Source: Haloarcula sp. CBA1127
GTDB taxonomy: Archaea; Halobacteriota; Halobacteria; Halobacteriales; Haloarculaceae
Reading direction: 5' to 3'
Length of the DNA: 64,000 nucleotides
NCBI RefSeq assembly: GCF_001485575.1
Contig: NZ_BCNB01000006.1
Location: 2,790,001-2,854,000 of the forward strand
The number at the start of each line of letters is the position of its first letter. Within the stretch, counting starts at the first letter, position 1. Position numbers and translations under genes: made by a program. Positions 9,132 through 16,630 of the stretch are shown here, in pieces. The notes under the pieces were generated by a model. That model had not been told where the DNA came from and searched no databases. It was given only the letters and a program-made list of their open reading frames with translations.

Positions 9132-9148
9132 CTCTTCGCGAAGTACGC
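9125..9148 (-). repeat. second copy of the proS 3' end (24-bp direct repeat)
   Basis: Exact copy of 9256-9279, which encodes the last seven codons and stop of proS. The copies are 131 bp apart start to start. This copy sits beyond the proS stop and provides the stop codon of the convergent patatin gene. Confidence 0.9.
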
Positions 9149-9255
9149 TGTCTCGCTCCGACCTTTTACTTCCTCGGGTGCGCTCGTGATACTCGCGCAC
9201 CGCTCGTCCTAAAACGTCGGCGAAAACTGCGGTCCCTCGCTCCGCTCGGGCCCGT

Positions 9256-9279
9256 TCAGTAACTCTTCGCGAAGTACGC
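9256..9279 (-). repeat. proS 3' end, template copy of the 24-bp direct repeat
   Basis: The genuine gene end, encoding AYFAKSY and stop, identical to 9125-9148. The 107-bp spacer between the copies is GC-rich with GAGCG/GCGAG quasi-palindromes and no open frame of its own. Confidence 0.9.
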
Positions 9280-10710
9280 CGTCTCCTCGGCGTCCTCGCC
9301 ACAGATGGCGCAATCGTCGTGGATCGGCTCCTCGTCGCGGTCAAGGGGCACCATCACGATTTCGGCCGCGATAGCGTCTTTGATCGGTTCCTCGCAGTCC
9401 GCGTCGCCACACCAGCCACATTTCACGTAGCCGCCGTGCTGGCCGATGGTACCGAGGATTTCCTCGCGGGACTCGGCCTCGCGGATTTCGCCCTCCAGCG
9501 TCTCCTCGGCGTCGGCGTATAGCTTGGCGTGGACAGTGTCGAGGTGGTCGGTAACGGTGTCGGCGATGCCGTCGCGGTCGACCGTCTCGGTCTCGCCGTC
9601 GGGTCGGTGGACCAGCGTGGCCTCTCCGTCCTCGACCTCGTGGGGACCGATTTCGACCCGGAGCGGAACGCCGTGGAGTTCGTGTTCGTTGTACTTGAAG
9701 CCGGGATTGCGGTGTTCGCGGTCGTCGAGTTCGACGCGGACGCCGGCCTCGTCCAGTTCGGCGGCGAGGTCGGCGGCGTAGTCGATAACCTCGTCCTTGT
9801 TGTCCTCCTGCCAGATGGGGACGACGACGACCTGATCAGGCGCGAGTGCAGGCGGAAGCACGAGGCCCTGGTCGTCGGAGTGGGTCATGATGAGCGCGCC
9901 CATCGCACGCCAGGACAGTCCCCACGAGGTCGTGTGGGCCGTGTTCTCTTCCTCGTCGGCATCGGCGTAGGTGATGTCGAACGCCTCGCCGAAGGAGGTC
10001 CCGAGGTAGTGGGAGGTGGCAGCCTGCACGGTCTTACCGTCGGGCATCAGCGTCTCGATGGTCGTCGTCGTGTGCGCGCCGGGGAACTTATCATGAGGGG
10101 GCTTGCGTCCCTTCAGCGGCGGCATCGCCATGACCTCCTCGTAGAGGCGAGCGTACTGGTCCAGACGGGTCATCGTCTCCTCCCACGCGCCGTCCTCGTC
10201 GGCGTGGGCAGTGTGGCCCTCCTGCCAGAGGAACTCCTTGGTGCGGAAGAACGGCTTCGTCTCCGTTGCTTCCCATCGGACGACCGAACACCACTGGTTC
10301 AGCCGCATCGGGAGGTCTCGGTGCGAGCGGGTCCACTGCGCCATGAACGGCGCGATGATGGACTCGCTTGTGGGCCGAACCGCGAGGCGCTCTTCGAGTT
10401 CGTCGTGGCCGCCGTGGGTTACCCACGCCACTTCGGGGTCGAACCCTTCGACGACGTCTTTTTCCTTCTCAAGATAGCTCTCGGGGATAAACAGCGGGAA
10501 GTATGCGTTCTGCACGCCAGTGTCCTTGAACCAGCCGTCGAGGTTGTTCTGGATGCGCTCCCAGATAGCGTAGCCGCGTGGGCGCGTGACGATGAATCCG
10601 CCCATAGGGGCGTAGTCCGCGAGGCCAGCCTTCTGGACAACCTCGGCGTACCACTCGCCGGGTGAATGCTCCTTGCTCTCGGTGATGCCGAGTTCCTGCT
10701 CGCCACTCAT
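9256..10710 (-). CDS. proS: prolyl-tRNA synthetase (archaeal/eukaryotic type)
   Basis: 484 residues. Charges tRNA-Pro with proline. Class II motifs are visible: RPTSES (motif 2 region entry), FFRTKEFLWQEGHTAHA, and the later TSWGLSWRAMGALIM. An anticodon-binding domain follows. The C-terminal zinc-binding domain characteristic of archaeal-type ProRS has CGWC and CAIC pairs and ends in the usual Tyr. The ATG at 10710 is used because a TATA box lies 27 bases before it and the protein then starts MSGEQELG, whereas the upstream frame is non-coding. Its last 24 bases are repeated downstream (9125-9148). Confidence 0.96.
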   Translation of the reverse strand: MSGEQELGITESKEHSPGEWYAEVVQKAGLADYAPMGGFIVTRPRGYAIWERIQNNLDGWFKDTGVQNAYFPLFIPESYLEKEKDVVEGFDPEVAWVTHGGHDELEERLAVRPTSESIIAPFMAQWTRSHRDLPMRLNQWCSVVRWEATETKPFFRTKEFLWQEGHTAHADEDGAWEETMTRLDQYARLYEEVMAMPPLKGRKPPHDKFPGAHTTTTIETLMPDGKTVQAATSHYLGTSFGEAFDITYADADEEENTAHTTSWGLSWRAMGALIMTHSDDQGLVLPPALAPDQVVVVPIWQEDNKDEVIDYAADLAAELDEAGVRVELDDREHRNPGFKYNEHELHGVPLRVEIGPHEVEDGEATLVHRPDGETETVDRDGIADTVTDHLDTVHAKLYADAEETLEGEIREAESREEILGTIGQHGGYVKCGWCGDADCEEPIKDAIAAEIVMVPLDRDEEPIHDDCAICGEDAEETAYFAKSY

Positions 10711-10733
10711 TAGGTGTGTCGTGGCCCACGGCG

Positions 10734-10741
10734 GTAATAAA
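10734..10741 (-). promoter_or_regulatory. TATA box of proS
   Basis: TTTATTAC on the minus strand, about 27 bases before the ATG at 10710. Supports a leaderless mRNA. Confidence 0.6.
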
Positions 10742-10832
10742 CTCCCCGAAGGGTGGTGAGCCGCTGGCACGCCGACCGGCCCAGTTCGATGCCCCGCTCC
10801 GCGCCGCGAGGACCATTGTAGCGGGGCCGGTC

Positions 10833-11618
10833 TCAGACCTGTTCAGCCCGAATGGAGAGGGCATCTCCGGGCTCAGGACTGCCGAAAGCTGACGCCGCGG
10901 ACCCGCCGCGAAGGAACAGTTCCTGATACGGGTCGTCCCCGCCTGCTGACCCCGGGACGATAGCGAGGGACCCTTCCGGAACGTTCGACACAGCGTCCCT
11001 GACGACGGCCTCACAGGACTCGCCGTTGAGTTCGACAGTGACTGTGTCGCTCCCTGGTGCGAACGCCGAATGGCGGATCGAGGTCTTGACGTTCCCGTAG
11101 CCGTCGACGTGACAGACCACGGAGTCGGGCGGGGCCGGCACGTCGTCAAGTGACCGCTCCGCCCCGAGCGACGAGTGATTCCCGTTTGCGATTTCAGCGA
11201 CGCGGCGCGGGAACACGTCCCGCGACCGGAACTGGCCGGTGTCCGCCGGCAGTTCGATTTCGCGGAAGGTCGTAGCGTGGTCAGCAATAAACGAGAGGTT
11301 GTAGCCGGCATCGACGGCGACGATGGGGACGCCGTTGTCCAATTCGAGATAACAGAGCGCCCCGCCGGCGTCGGCTCGCTCCGGCGTCGACTCTGTCGTT
11401 CGTGGCGCGGTGTTCGAGTAAATCAGCAGGTCGTCGAACGTCGGATTGTGGACGCCGAGTTGCGCAATCCAGAATCCAGTGGCGACCGTCGAGAATGGCT
11501 TGATTTCGGCCGACTGAACGGTCATCGTCGGGTCAGCGGCAGTGAGACGATGGACGACTTCTGAGAAGGCCGGGTCGGCCGGGCCGTAATCCGCGATAAG
11601 ATGAACGAACGTGCTCAT
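10833..11618 (-). CDS. SAM hydrolase (SAM hydroxide adenosyltransferase, DUF62 family)
   Basis: 261 residues covering the whole two-domain family. It starts HLIADYGPAD, the counterpart of the family's LxTDFGxxD opening. The middle has VDAGYN, and the second domain begins VCHVDGYGNVKTS, matching the DxFGNxxTN signature that binds SAM. The enzyme splits S-adenosylmethionine with water to adenosine and methionine. Relatives transfer fluoride or chloride instead. In this branch, aromatic and hydroxyl residues rather than a halide site are expected. It precedes the ATP-grasp-like gene on the same strand but a gap of 96 bp separates them. Its physiological role in archaea is uncertain. Confidence 0.85.
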   Translation of the reverse strand: MSTFVHLIADYGPADPAFSEVVHRLTAADPTMTVQSAEIKPFSTVATGFWIAQLGVHNPTFDDLLIYSNTAPRTTESTPERADAGGALCYLELDNGVPIVAVDAGYNLSFIADHATTFREIELPADTGQFRSRDVFPRRVAEIANGNHSSLGAERSLDDVPAPPDSVVCHVDGYGNVKTSIRHSAFAPGSDTVTVELNGESCEAVVRDAVSNVPEGSLAIVPGSAGGDDPYQELFLRGGSAASAFGSPEPGDALSIRAEQV

Positions 11619-11714
11619 GTGAAGCTCCGGTCGCTACCACGTCGGTACGCCTGTATAATCTTGTGCCTTGGTACCAGATGAAAGGCTATTGAGCGTCCCT
11701 GACGACGCCGGTAC

Positions 11715-12437
11715 TCAGGCACCGATTGTCGTCAGCGAGGCAATAGAGTCGGCGACACGGCGTTCCATCCCCGTCCCGGTGAACCCCGGCGCGGGGTCGA
11801 CACCCTGTGCGTAGAACTCCGACTCGCTCTCGACGAACTCGACACAGAGTGCGCGCGCACCGAAGCGGTCCAGCAACTCCCGGACGCGGGCCGCAAGCGT
11901 CACCTCGACGGTCTCCTCGCTGATGATGTGGTCCAGCCCGGACACTTCCGACCGGACCTGAATCGCTCGCAGGTGGGTTTCGCGGCCGTCGTTGACGGCG
12001 AAGTACTTGTACTCCACCGGCTCCTCCCGAACACAGGCCTGATAGAAATCGCCCTCGTCGCTATTTGCCGGCACACCGTCCCAGGAGTAGCGTGTGCGAG
12101 GGATGTAATCGCAATCGGGCTTCTCAAGCCAGACGGTCGGCACCTGACAGCCGACCTGTTCCAGCCCGTGCAGGGCGACGAGTCGGCAGGACAGCGCCGT
12201 CGTCGGCAGGAACCCGTTCCACGTCTCAACGCCAACGCTGTCAGCGTACCGAAGGGCGCTGAATGACTCCGGCCCGAGCGTCGTATTGACAAGTGCGGCC
12301 AGGTCGTCGATATCGGCTTTGGCCACCGGGTTTCCGGGGCGGAGAAACTGGACGTCGAACCCCCGAGCGGAGAGCCGTTCTGCGACGGCACCAAACACCG
12401 GGTGTTCAGGCTCACAGATGAAGCCGATGCAGTCCAT
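11715..12437 (-). CDS. RimK-like ATP-grasp family protein (haloarchaeal)
   Basis: 240 residues. The N-terminus IGFICEPEHPVFGAVAERL looks like the pre-ATP-grasp Rossmann-like domain seen in RimK and glutathione synthase relatives. A segment WNGFLPTTALSCRL followed by GCQVPTVWLE resembles the start of the ATP-grasp fold. The usual metal ligands are not clearly conserved, so activity is doubtful. The frame continues upstream to 12545, but the ATG at 12437 has a TATA box 26 bases before it and begins the folded domain. The function is unknown; peptide ligase or a non-catalytic relative are both possible. Confidence 0.7.
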   Translation of the reverse strand: MDCIGFICEPEHPVFGAVAERLSARGFDVQFLRPGNPVAKADIDDLAALVNTTLGPESFSALRYADSVGVETWNGFLPTTALSCRLVALHGLEQVGCQVPTVWLEKPDCDYIPRTRYSWDGVPANSDEGDFYQACVREEPVEYKYFAVNDGRETHLRAIQVRSEVSGLDHIISEETVEVTLAARVRELLDRFGARALCVEFVESESEFYAQGVDPAPGFTGTGMERRVADSIASLTTIGA

Positions 12438-12459
12438 ACCGCCACGTCTCAGCGGTCCG

Positions 12460-12467
12460 ATAAAAAA
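12460..12467 (-). promoter_or_regulatory. TATA box of the ATP-grasp-like gene
   Basis: TTTTTTAT on the minus strand, centred 26 bases before the ATG at 12437. It lies in the divergent region shared with the membrane-protein gene at 12519. Confidence 0.6.
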
Positions 12468-12518
12468 GTCGCGCAAAACCGAACGACTGAGGCACCGTGG
12501 TTGCGAAGTGACGGCCTG

Positions 12519-12854
12519 ATGAACCTGCTCAGTATTGGGGGGCATTCCGGTGCCGAGAGCTGGGACATCGTCGCCGTCGTTGTCCTCTCCGCCGTGGCCG
12601 GAGCAGTCCTGTGTGGACTCGCCCTGGCCGCGTACCGACAGCGCGGGACGCGTGCATATCTGCTGATTGCGCTCGCACTCACCGCGCTGTTCGTCCGCCC
12701 ACTCATTGCGTTGCTATCTGGGTTTTCAGTGGTTTCAGCGCCGACCCACCATCTCCTCGAACACGCGCTCGATACCGTCTTTGTCGTGCTCGTCCTCGGC
12801 GCAGTGTACTACGCCCGGACAGTCGAGAAACGCCTCGATGAGGAGGGACTATGA
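12519..12854 (+). CDS. small membrane protein upstream of a winged-helix regulator
   Basis: 111 residues with three predicted transmembrane segments (about 15-37, 47-66 and 83-98) and a short charged C-terminus. It has no recognisable catalytic motif. I believe it belongs to a haloarchaeal family of uncharacterised proteins that occur next to tandem winged-helix regulators (DUF7471 from memory). Its stop overlaps the next start in ATGA (12851-12854), so translation of the two is coupled. This hints that it is a membrane sensor or anchor for that regulator. The ATG at 12519 is the first Met after the divergent gene's promoter. Confidence 0.7.
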   Translation: MNLLSIGGHSGAESWDIVAVVVLSAVAGAVLCGLALAAYRQRGTRAYLLIALALTALFVRPLIALLSGFSVVSAPTHHLLEHALDTVFVVLVLGAVYYARTVEKRLDEEGL

Positions 12855-13354
12855 GCGACACCAGAGCCCGAATCCACCGGCATATCGAGTCGAATCCGGG
12901 CGTTCACTTCCGAGAACTAACACGGGCGCTGGACCTCGCAACAGGACAGGTCCAGTACCACCTGTCCCGGCTTGACCGCGTTCACAGCGAGTCGGTCAAT
13001 GGGCGTACACACTACTACGCGTCGTCATTTGACCCCTGGGAACGCCGCGCAATCGCCTTCCTCCGTCGCGAGACGGCGAGAGACATTCTGATTACGCTCA
13101 TACAGCGCGAAACTGCTCGCCCCGGCAAGGTGGCCGACCATCTTGATATCGCACGGAGCACGCTCGAACACCACCTCAGCGGTCTGGTTGAGCACAATAT
13201 CGTCGAAAAGCGCCGAGACAGTGGCCGGGTGACACTGGCGCTCTGTCGGCCGGACCTGACGGTCGAACTACTCGCGGCGGTCGACCCCGCGGGCCCCGAC
13301 CGCCTGTCGGACCGCTTCACCCGGTTACTCGACCGCCTGTTCGAAAGCGAGTAG
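12851..13354 (+). CDS. tandem winged-helix transcriptional regulator
   Basis: 167 residues with two winged-helix domains. The first (about 1-65) has IHRHIESNPGVHFRELTRAL and GQVQYHLSRL, a typical recognition helix. The second (about 80-150) has KVADHLDIARSTLEHHLSGL. Such paired wHTH proteins (ArsR/MarR-like) are common haloarchaeal regulators. It overlaps the upstream membrane protein by four bases and is followed 77 bp later by two Tat-exported proteins on the same strand. It is therefore a good candidate for the local regulator of metal or redox handling. No ligand-binding cysteines are evident. Confidence 0.85.
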   Translation: MSDTRARIHRHIESNPGVHFRELTRALDLATGQVQYHLSRLDRVHSESVNGRTHYYASSFDPWERRAIAFLRRETARDILITLIQRETARPGKVADHLDIARSTLEHHLSGLVEHNIVEKRRDSGRVTLALCRPDLTVELLAAVDPAGPDRLSDRFTRLLDRLFESE

Positions 13355-13431
13355 TCCGGCTACCGCGGGCAGCGGGTGCTTTCGAGTCCTGTACCACAAC
13401 CCAATTGCACGGGCAGCCCATAGTGTGGGTG

Positions 13432-14700
13432 ATGACTGAACGCGGGATTTCCCGACGCGAGTTCGCCAAGAGCGCCGTCGCCATCGGCGGCACCGCGGCG
13501 CTGGCCGCCTGTCTCGACCGCGGGTCGGGGACCGTCCCCAAGGGAACCGACGACCCCTCGTCCCTCCCGGCGCGTCAGCACGCCTGGGACGCGTCGCTGG
13601 CGACCGACGACGCGGGGAACCACCGACTGTCGCGCCACCACGTCCTCTTGTTGCTGGACTACACCGGCGACGGAACGCCGACGGATGCCGACCGCGAGCA
13701 GGTCGAATCGGCGCTTCGAGACCTCGAACGAGCCTACGAGTGGAGCAACGAGGGGCTGCTGTTCACACTCGGGTACAGTCCGACCTACTTCGACCGCTTC
13801 GAGGCCGACGTAGCCGGTGTCGACCTGCCCGAGCCAATGGCGCTTGCCCCCTTCGAAGACCCCGAACTCGACACGCCCGACGCGCTCCTGCATCTCGCGA
13901 GCGACGACGAGCGGGCCGTTATCGCGGCTGAGGAAGCGCTGAAAGGCAATCGGGACAGCGCCAACGACCACGAGATGAGCGCTACCTTCGAGGGTGCCCT
14001 GCGCGAGGCGGAGCGCCGGACGGGATTCGTTGGTGCCGGTTTGCCCGCCGAGAATCAAGACGTCGACGGGGTTCCGGACTCCGAACCAGTCCCCGAGGAG
14101 GCCCCGCTGTTCATGGGATTCAAATCCGGGTTCAAGGAGAACCAGGCCTCCGAGGACCGGGTAACGGTCGATTCGGGGCCGTTCGCCGGCGGCGCGACCC
14201 AGCACCTCTCGAAAATCCGGCTGCAACTCCAGCAGTGGTACGAACAGGACTCCCGAGACCAGCGCGTCTCGAAGATGTTCTGTCCGGCCCACGCCGCCGA
14301 GGACAAGGTCGAGGGCATCGGCGAGAACCTCGGTACTGACAACGGTGCCGGTGAGTGCCCAGAAGACGTGGTCGACAGCGGCCGGCGCGAAGGGGTCGTC
14401 GGCCACGCACAGAAGATGTCCCGCGTCAGGGAAGACGGGACACCGACCATTCTCCGCCGGGACTTTGATTCGACCGACGGCGGTGAAGCGGGATTGCACT
14501 TCCTCTCGCTACAGCGGTCTATCGCCGACTTCGTCGCGACGAAACAGGCGATGAACGGAACCGATGTCGCGAACGACTCCGCCGTCGGGCAGCGGGTGAA
14601 CAACGGTATCCTTCAGTACATGACGGTCACGCGACGCGGGAACTACCTGCTCCCGCCGCGTGACCTGCGGGCACTCCCGCCAGCGAACCCAGACGTGTGA
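13432..14700 (+). CDS. Tat-exported lipoprotein, DyP/EfeB-like peroxidase homologue
   Basis: 422 residues. A Tat signal (SRREFAKSAVAIGG) ends in the lipobox LAAC, so it is exported folded and anchored by lipid. The fold appears to be DyP/EfeB. LLFTLGYSPTYFDRF matches the first half-domain, the second half contains HAQKMSR with His325 as candidate heme ligand, and DGTPTILRR followed by DFDSTDGG matches the end of DyP proteins. The normally conserved GxxDG distal motif is GFKSG (229-233), with Ser in place of the catalytic Asp. Peroxidase activity may therefore be lost or altered. EfeB works with iron-uptake proteins, which fits the next gene. In current databases this is probably a DUF family. 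Assignment is by motif only. Confidence 0.6.
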   Translation: MTERGISRREFAKSAVAIGGTAALAACLDRGSGTVPKGTDDPSSLPARQHAWDASLATDDAGNHRLSRHHVLLLLDYTGDGTPTDADREQVESALRDLERAYEWSNEGLLFTLGYSPTYFDRFEADVAGVDLPEPMALAPFEDPELDTPDALLHLASDDERAVIAAEEALKGNRDSANDHEMSATFEGALREAERRTGFVGAGLPAENQDVDGVPDSEPVPEEAPLFMGFKSGFKENQASEDRVTVDSGPFAGGATQHLSKIRLQLQQWYEQDSRDQRVSKMFCPAHAAEDKVEGIGENLGTDNGAGECPEDVVDSGRREGVVGHAQKMSRVREDGTPTILRRDFDSTDGGEAGLHFLSLQRSIADFVATKQAMNGTDVANDSAVGQRVNNGILQYMTVTRRGNYLLPPRDLRALPPANPDV

Positions 14701-14779
14701 GCGGGAGGCGGAACCATGTCGTCTTGCTTTCGGCCGCCGTACCAGAACGGTCTTTCAGATGAGGACCCAAAGGCGGTGC

Positions 14780-15838
14780 ATGAATCGCCGACAGTTCCTC
14801 GCCAGTACCGGTCTCGCCGGCACGACGGTCCTGGCGGGGTGTGGTTCGCTGAGTTCCCAGTCGACACGCGCTCCACCGCTGGTCGAGAACCGCCCCGACG
14901 CCACGTACCGCCCAACCCACGCTGAGGGAATGGGGATGGCCGGAATGGCGCAAGCGGGCGAGTACATGGTCGGACTGAGCTACTCCTTTCCCCACCGCTT
15001 CTGGACGGTAACCGGGACGACAGCCGAAAAGGTCGACATCCGGAGCGAGGACAGCGTCCACCTGATGGCGACCGTCTGGGACCCCGAGACCGAGATGGTG
15101 CTCCCGGTGTCTGCCGGCCTCTCGATCACTATCGAGCGAGACGGCGAGACGGTCGCCGACAAGTCCCCGTGGCCGATGATCTCTCAGAACATGGGGTTTC
15201 ACTACGGCGACAACTACGCGCTCGACGGCGACGGCGTTTATCAACTCTCGGTCCGCGTCAATGGGATGGGCGAGCGCCGGCTGGGTGCCCTCGAAGGCCG
15301 GTTCAACGAGGCCGGCGAAGCGGCGGTCGAATTCGACTTCGCACAGAGCACCCGCGACCAGCTCTCCTTTGAGGAGTTCCCGGACTCACAGGGCGAGCGC
15401 GGGGCGGTTGACCTGATGAACATGGACATGGTGCCGACATCGCAGGTCCCCGAGGTGTCGGCCCTGCCCGGGACCGTGCTCGGGACGGACAAGGGAAGCG
15501 ACGGCGTCTACGCCGTCACCTGGTTGCAGGACGCCGCGTTCCTCGCCGACGGTGAGTCGTACCTCGCCGTCTCGACTCGGACGCCGTACAACCGCGTTCC
15601 CCTCCCGATGATGTCCCTCGACGGAACCGTAGAGGCCGACGGCGAGACAGTGTTCGACGACGCGCTGACCGCCGCGGTCCACCCCGACCTCGGATATCAC
15701 TACGGTGCAATCGTCGAGACAACAGCGCAAGCGCCGTCTGCCGGTGTCGACGTCGTTGCCCCGCCACAGGTGTCTCGCCACGAGGGATACGAGACAGCGT
15801 TCCTGACGACGCCCTCGTTCTCGTTTTCCGGCAACTAA
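14780..15838 (+). CDS. Tat lipoprotein, probable metal-binding (P19/Tp34-like) protein
   Basis: 352 residues. RRQFLAST with the lipobox LAGC (Cys21) marks a Tat-exported lipoprotein. Just after it are HAEGMGMAGMA (His47, Met51, Met53, Met56), a Met/His cluster typical of copper or ferrous-iron sites. Two similar beta domains follow, each with a HYG element (FHYGDNYAL and LGYHYGAIVE). This two-domain layout and the Met/His ligands recall periplasmic P19/Tp34 iron transport proteins. It follows the DyP-like gene by 79 bp on the same strand, as EfeO-type proteins accompany EfeB. Function is inferred; a copper-binding role is the main alternative. Confidence 0.6.
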   Translation: MNRRQFLASTGLAGTTVLAGCGSLSSQSTRAPPLVENRPDATYRPTHAEGMGMAGMAQAGEYMVGLSYSFPHRFWTVTGTTAEKVDIRSEDSVHLMATVWDPETEMVLPVSAGLSITIERDGETVADKSPWPMISQNMGFHYGDNYALDGDGVYQLSVRVNGMGERRLGALEGRFNEAGEAAVEFDFAQSTRDQLSFEEFPDSQGERGAVDLMNMDMVPTSQVPEVSALPGTVLGTDKGSDGVYAVTWLQDAAFLADGESYLAVSTRTPYNRVPLPMMSLDGTVEADGETVFDDALTAAVHPDLGYHYGAIVETTAQAPSAGVDVVAPPQVSRHEGYETAFLTTPSFSFSGN

Positions 15839-15879
15839 CTCCGTTAGTCAGTAGTTCGGTTGCGGGATAGAAACGCGGC

Positions 15880-16362
15880 TCACTCCACAGCGAACGGACT
15901 CTCAGCCTGTTGCCACGGCCAGCCCGGGACCCGTGTCTGGACCCCCGCCGCAAGCGCGGCATCGAGATCGTCAGCACCCGCGGTGGCTGTGTCGTCTCCG
16001 TGGGTTCGCACGTCAGCGAGGTGGAAAGTTGCCTCCGCGAGCAGCCGAAGCGGTTGCTCACCGGCGATCATAGCCGCCAGCTCGCGCCCGAGAAGTTCGT
16101 CGACGACAAAACCCGGGTAATCGCCTGTGACGTCCAGTTCTCGGAGCAAACGGACCAGCGCAGCGACGTTGACCGCCCGGTCGCCGTCAGCGAACACCTC
16201 ATCAATAGCAGCCGTGTAGGCGTCGTCTGTAAGCGTGTCAACGTCGACACCAAACTGCGAACCCAGATAGGCCCGCGTTTCGTTTACTAGCGGGACAACG
16301 TCATCGACCCGTTCCTGCACCCAGTCGTACTCTTCGTGGACGGTTTCAGGTGTCAGTCGCAT
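15880..16362 (-). CDS. haloarchaeal hypothetical protein, helical
   Basis: 160 residues, acidic and predicted almost entirely helical. It opens with TPETVHEEYDWVQERVDDVV and ends in WPWQQAESPFAVE. There are no Cys, no signal peptide and no catalytic motif. I do not recognise a named family. Base composition and acidity are normal for this genome, so the gene is likely real. It converges with the Tat lipoprotein gene and is divergent from the aCPSF1 gene 268 bp away. That gap holds two AT-rich TATA-like spots (near 16452 and 16541) for the plus-strand gene and nothing else obvious. Confidence 0.65.
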   Translation of the reverse strand: MRLTPETVHEEYDWVQERVDDVVPLVNETRAYLGSQFGVDVDTLTDDAYTAAIDEVFADGDRAVNVAALVRLLRELDVTGDYPGFVVDELLGRELAAMIAGEQPLRLLAEATFHLADVRTHGDDTATAGADDLDAALAAGVQTRVPGWPWQQAESPFAVE

Positions 16363-16630
16363 GCCGGTGTCTCACGTGGAGGCCGCTTACCGCTTGTGGG
16401 CACACAGAGCGGCGACTGCGGGACAGTTCCGACCTCCGTATTGCGAAGGCTTTTATAACACGAGGGGAATACTGAGAAATAGAGGACGGTTTTCCGGACA
16501 TCTCTCCACGTCCGGAGGCAACTCACCGATAACTGATGACTTTATTAGAGAGCGTACATCCCGCGGCGCCAGGTCGGCCCGTACCAGCCGTGGACGGCCC
16601 CGCTACCGGGATGATACCCCGTTTTGAGCT

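Noticed and set aside
16361..16627. 88-codon frame upstream of the CPSF1 gene
   Set aside because: The product is Arg/Thr-rich and non-acidic, and starts inside the start of the divergent gene. It looks like upstream leader sequence.
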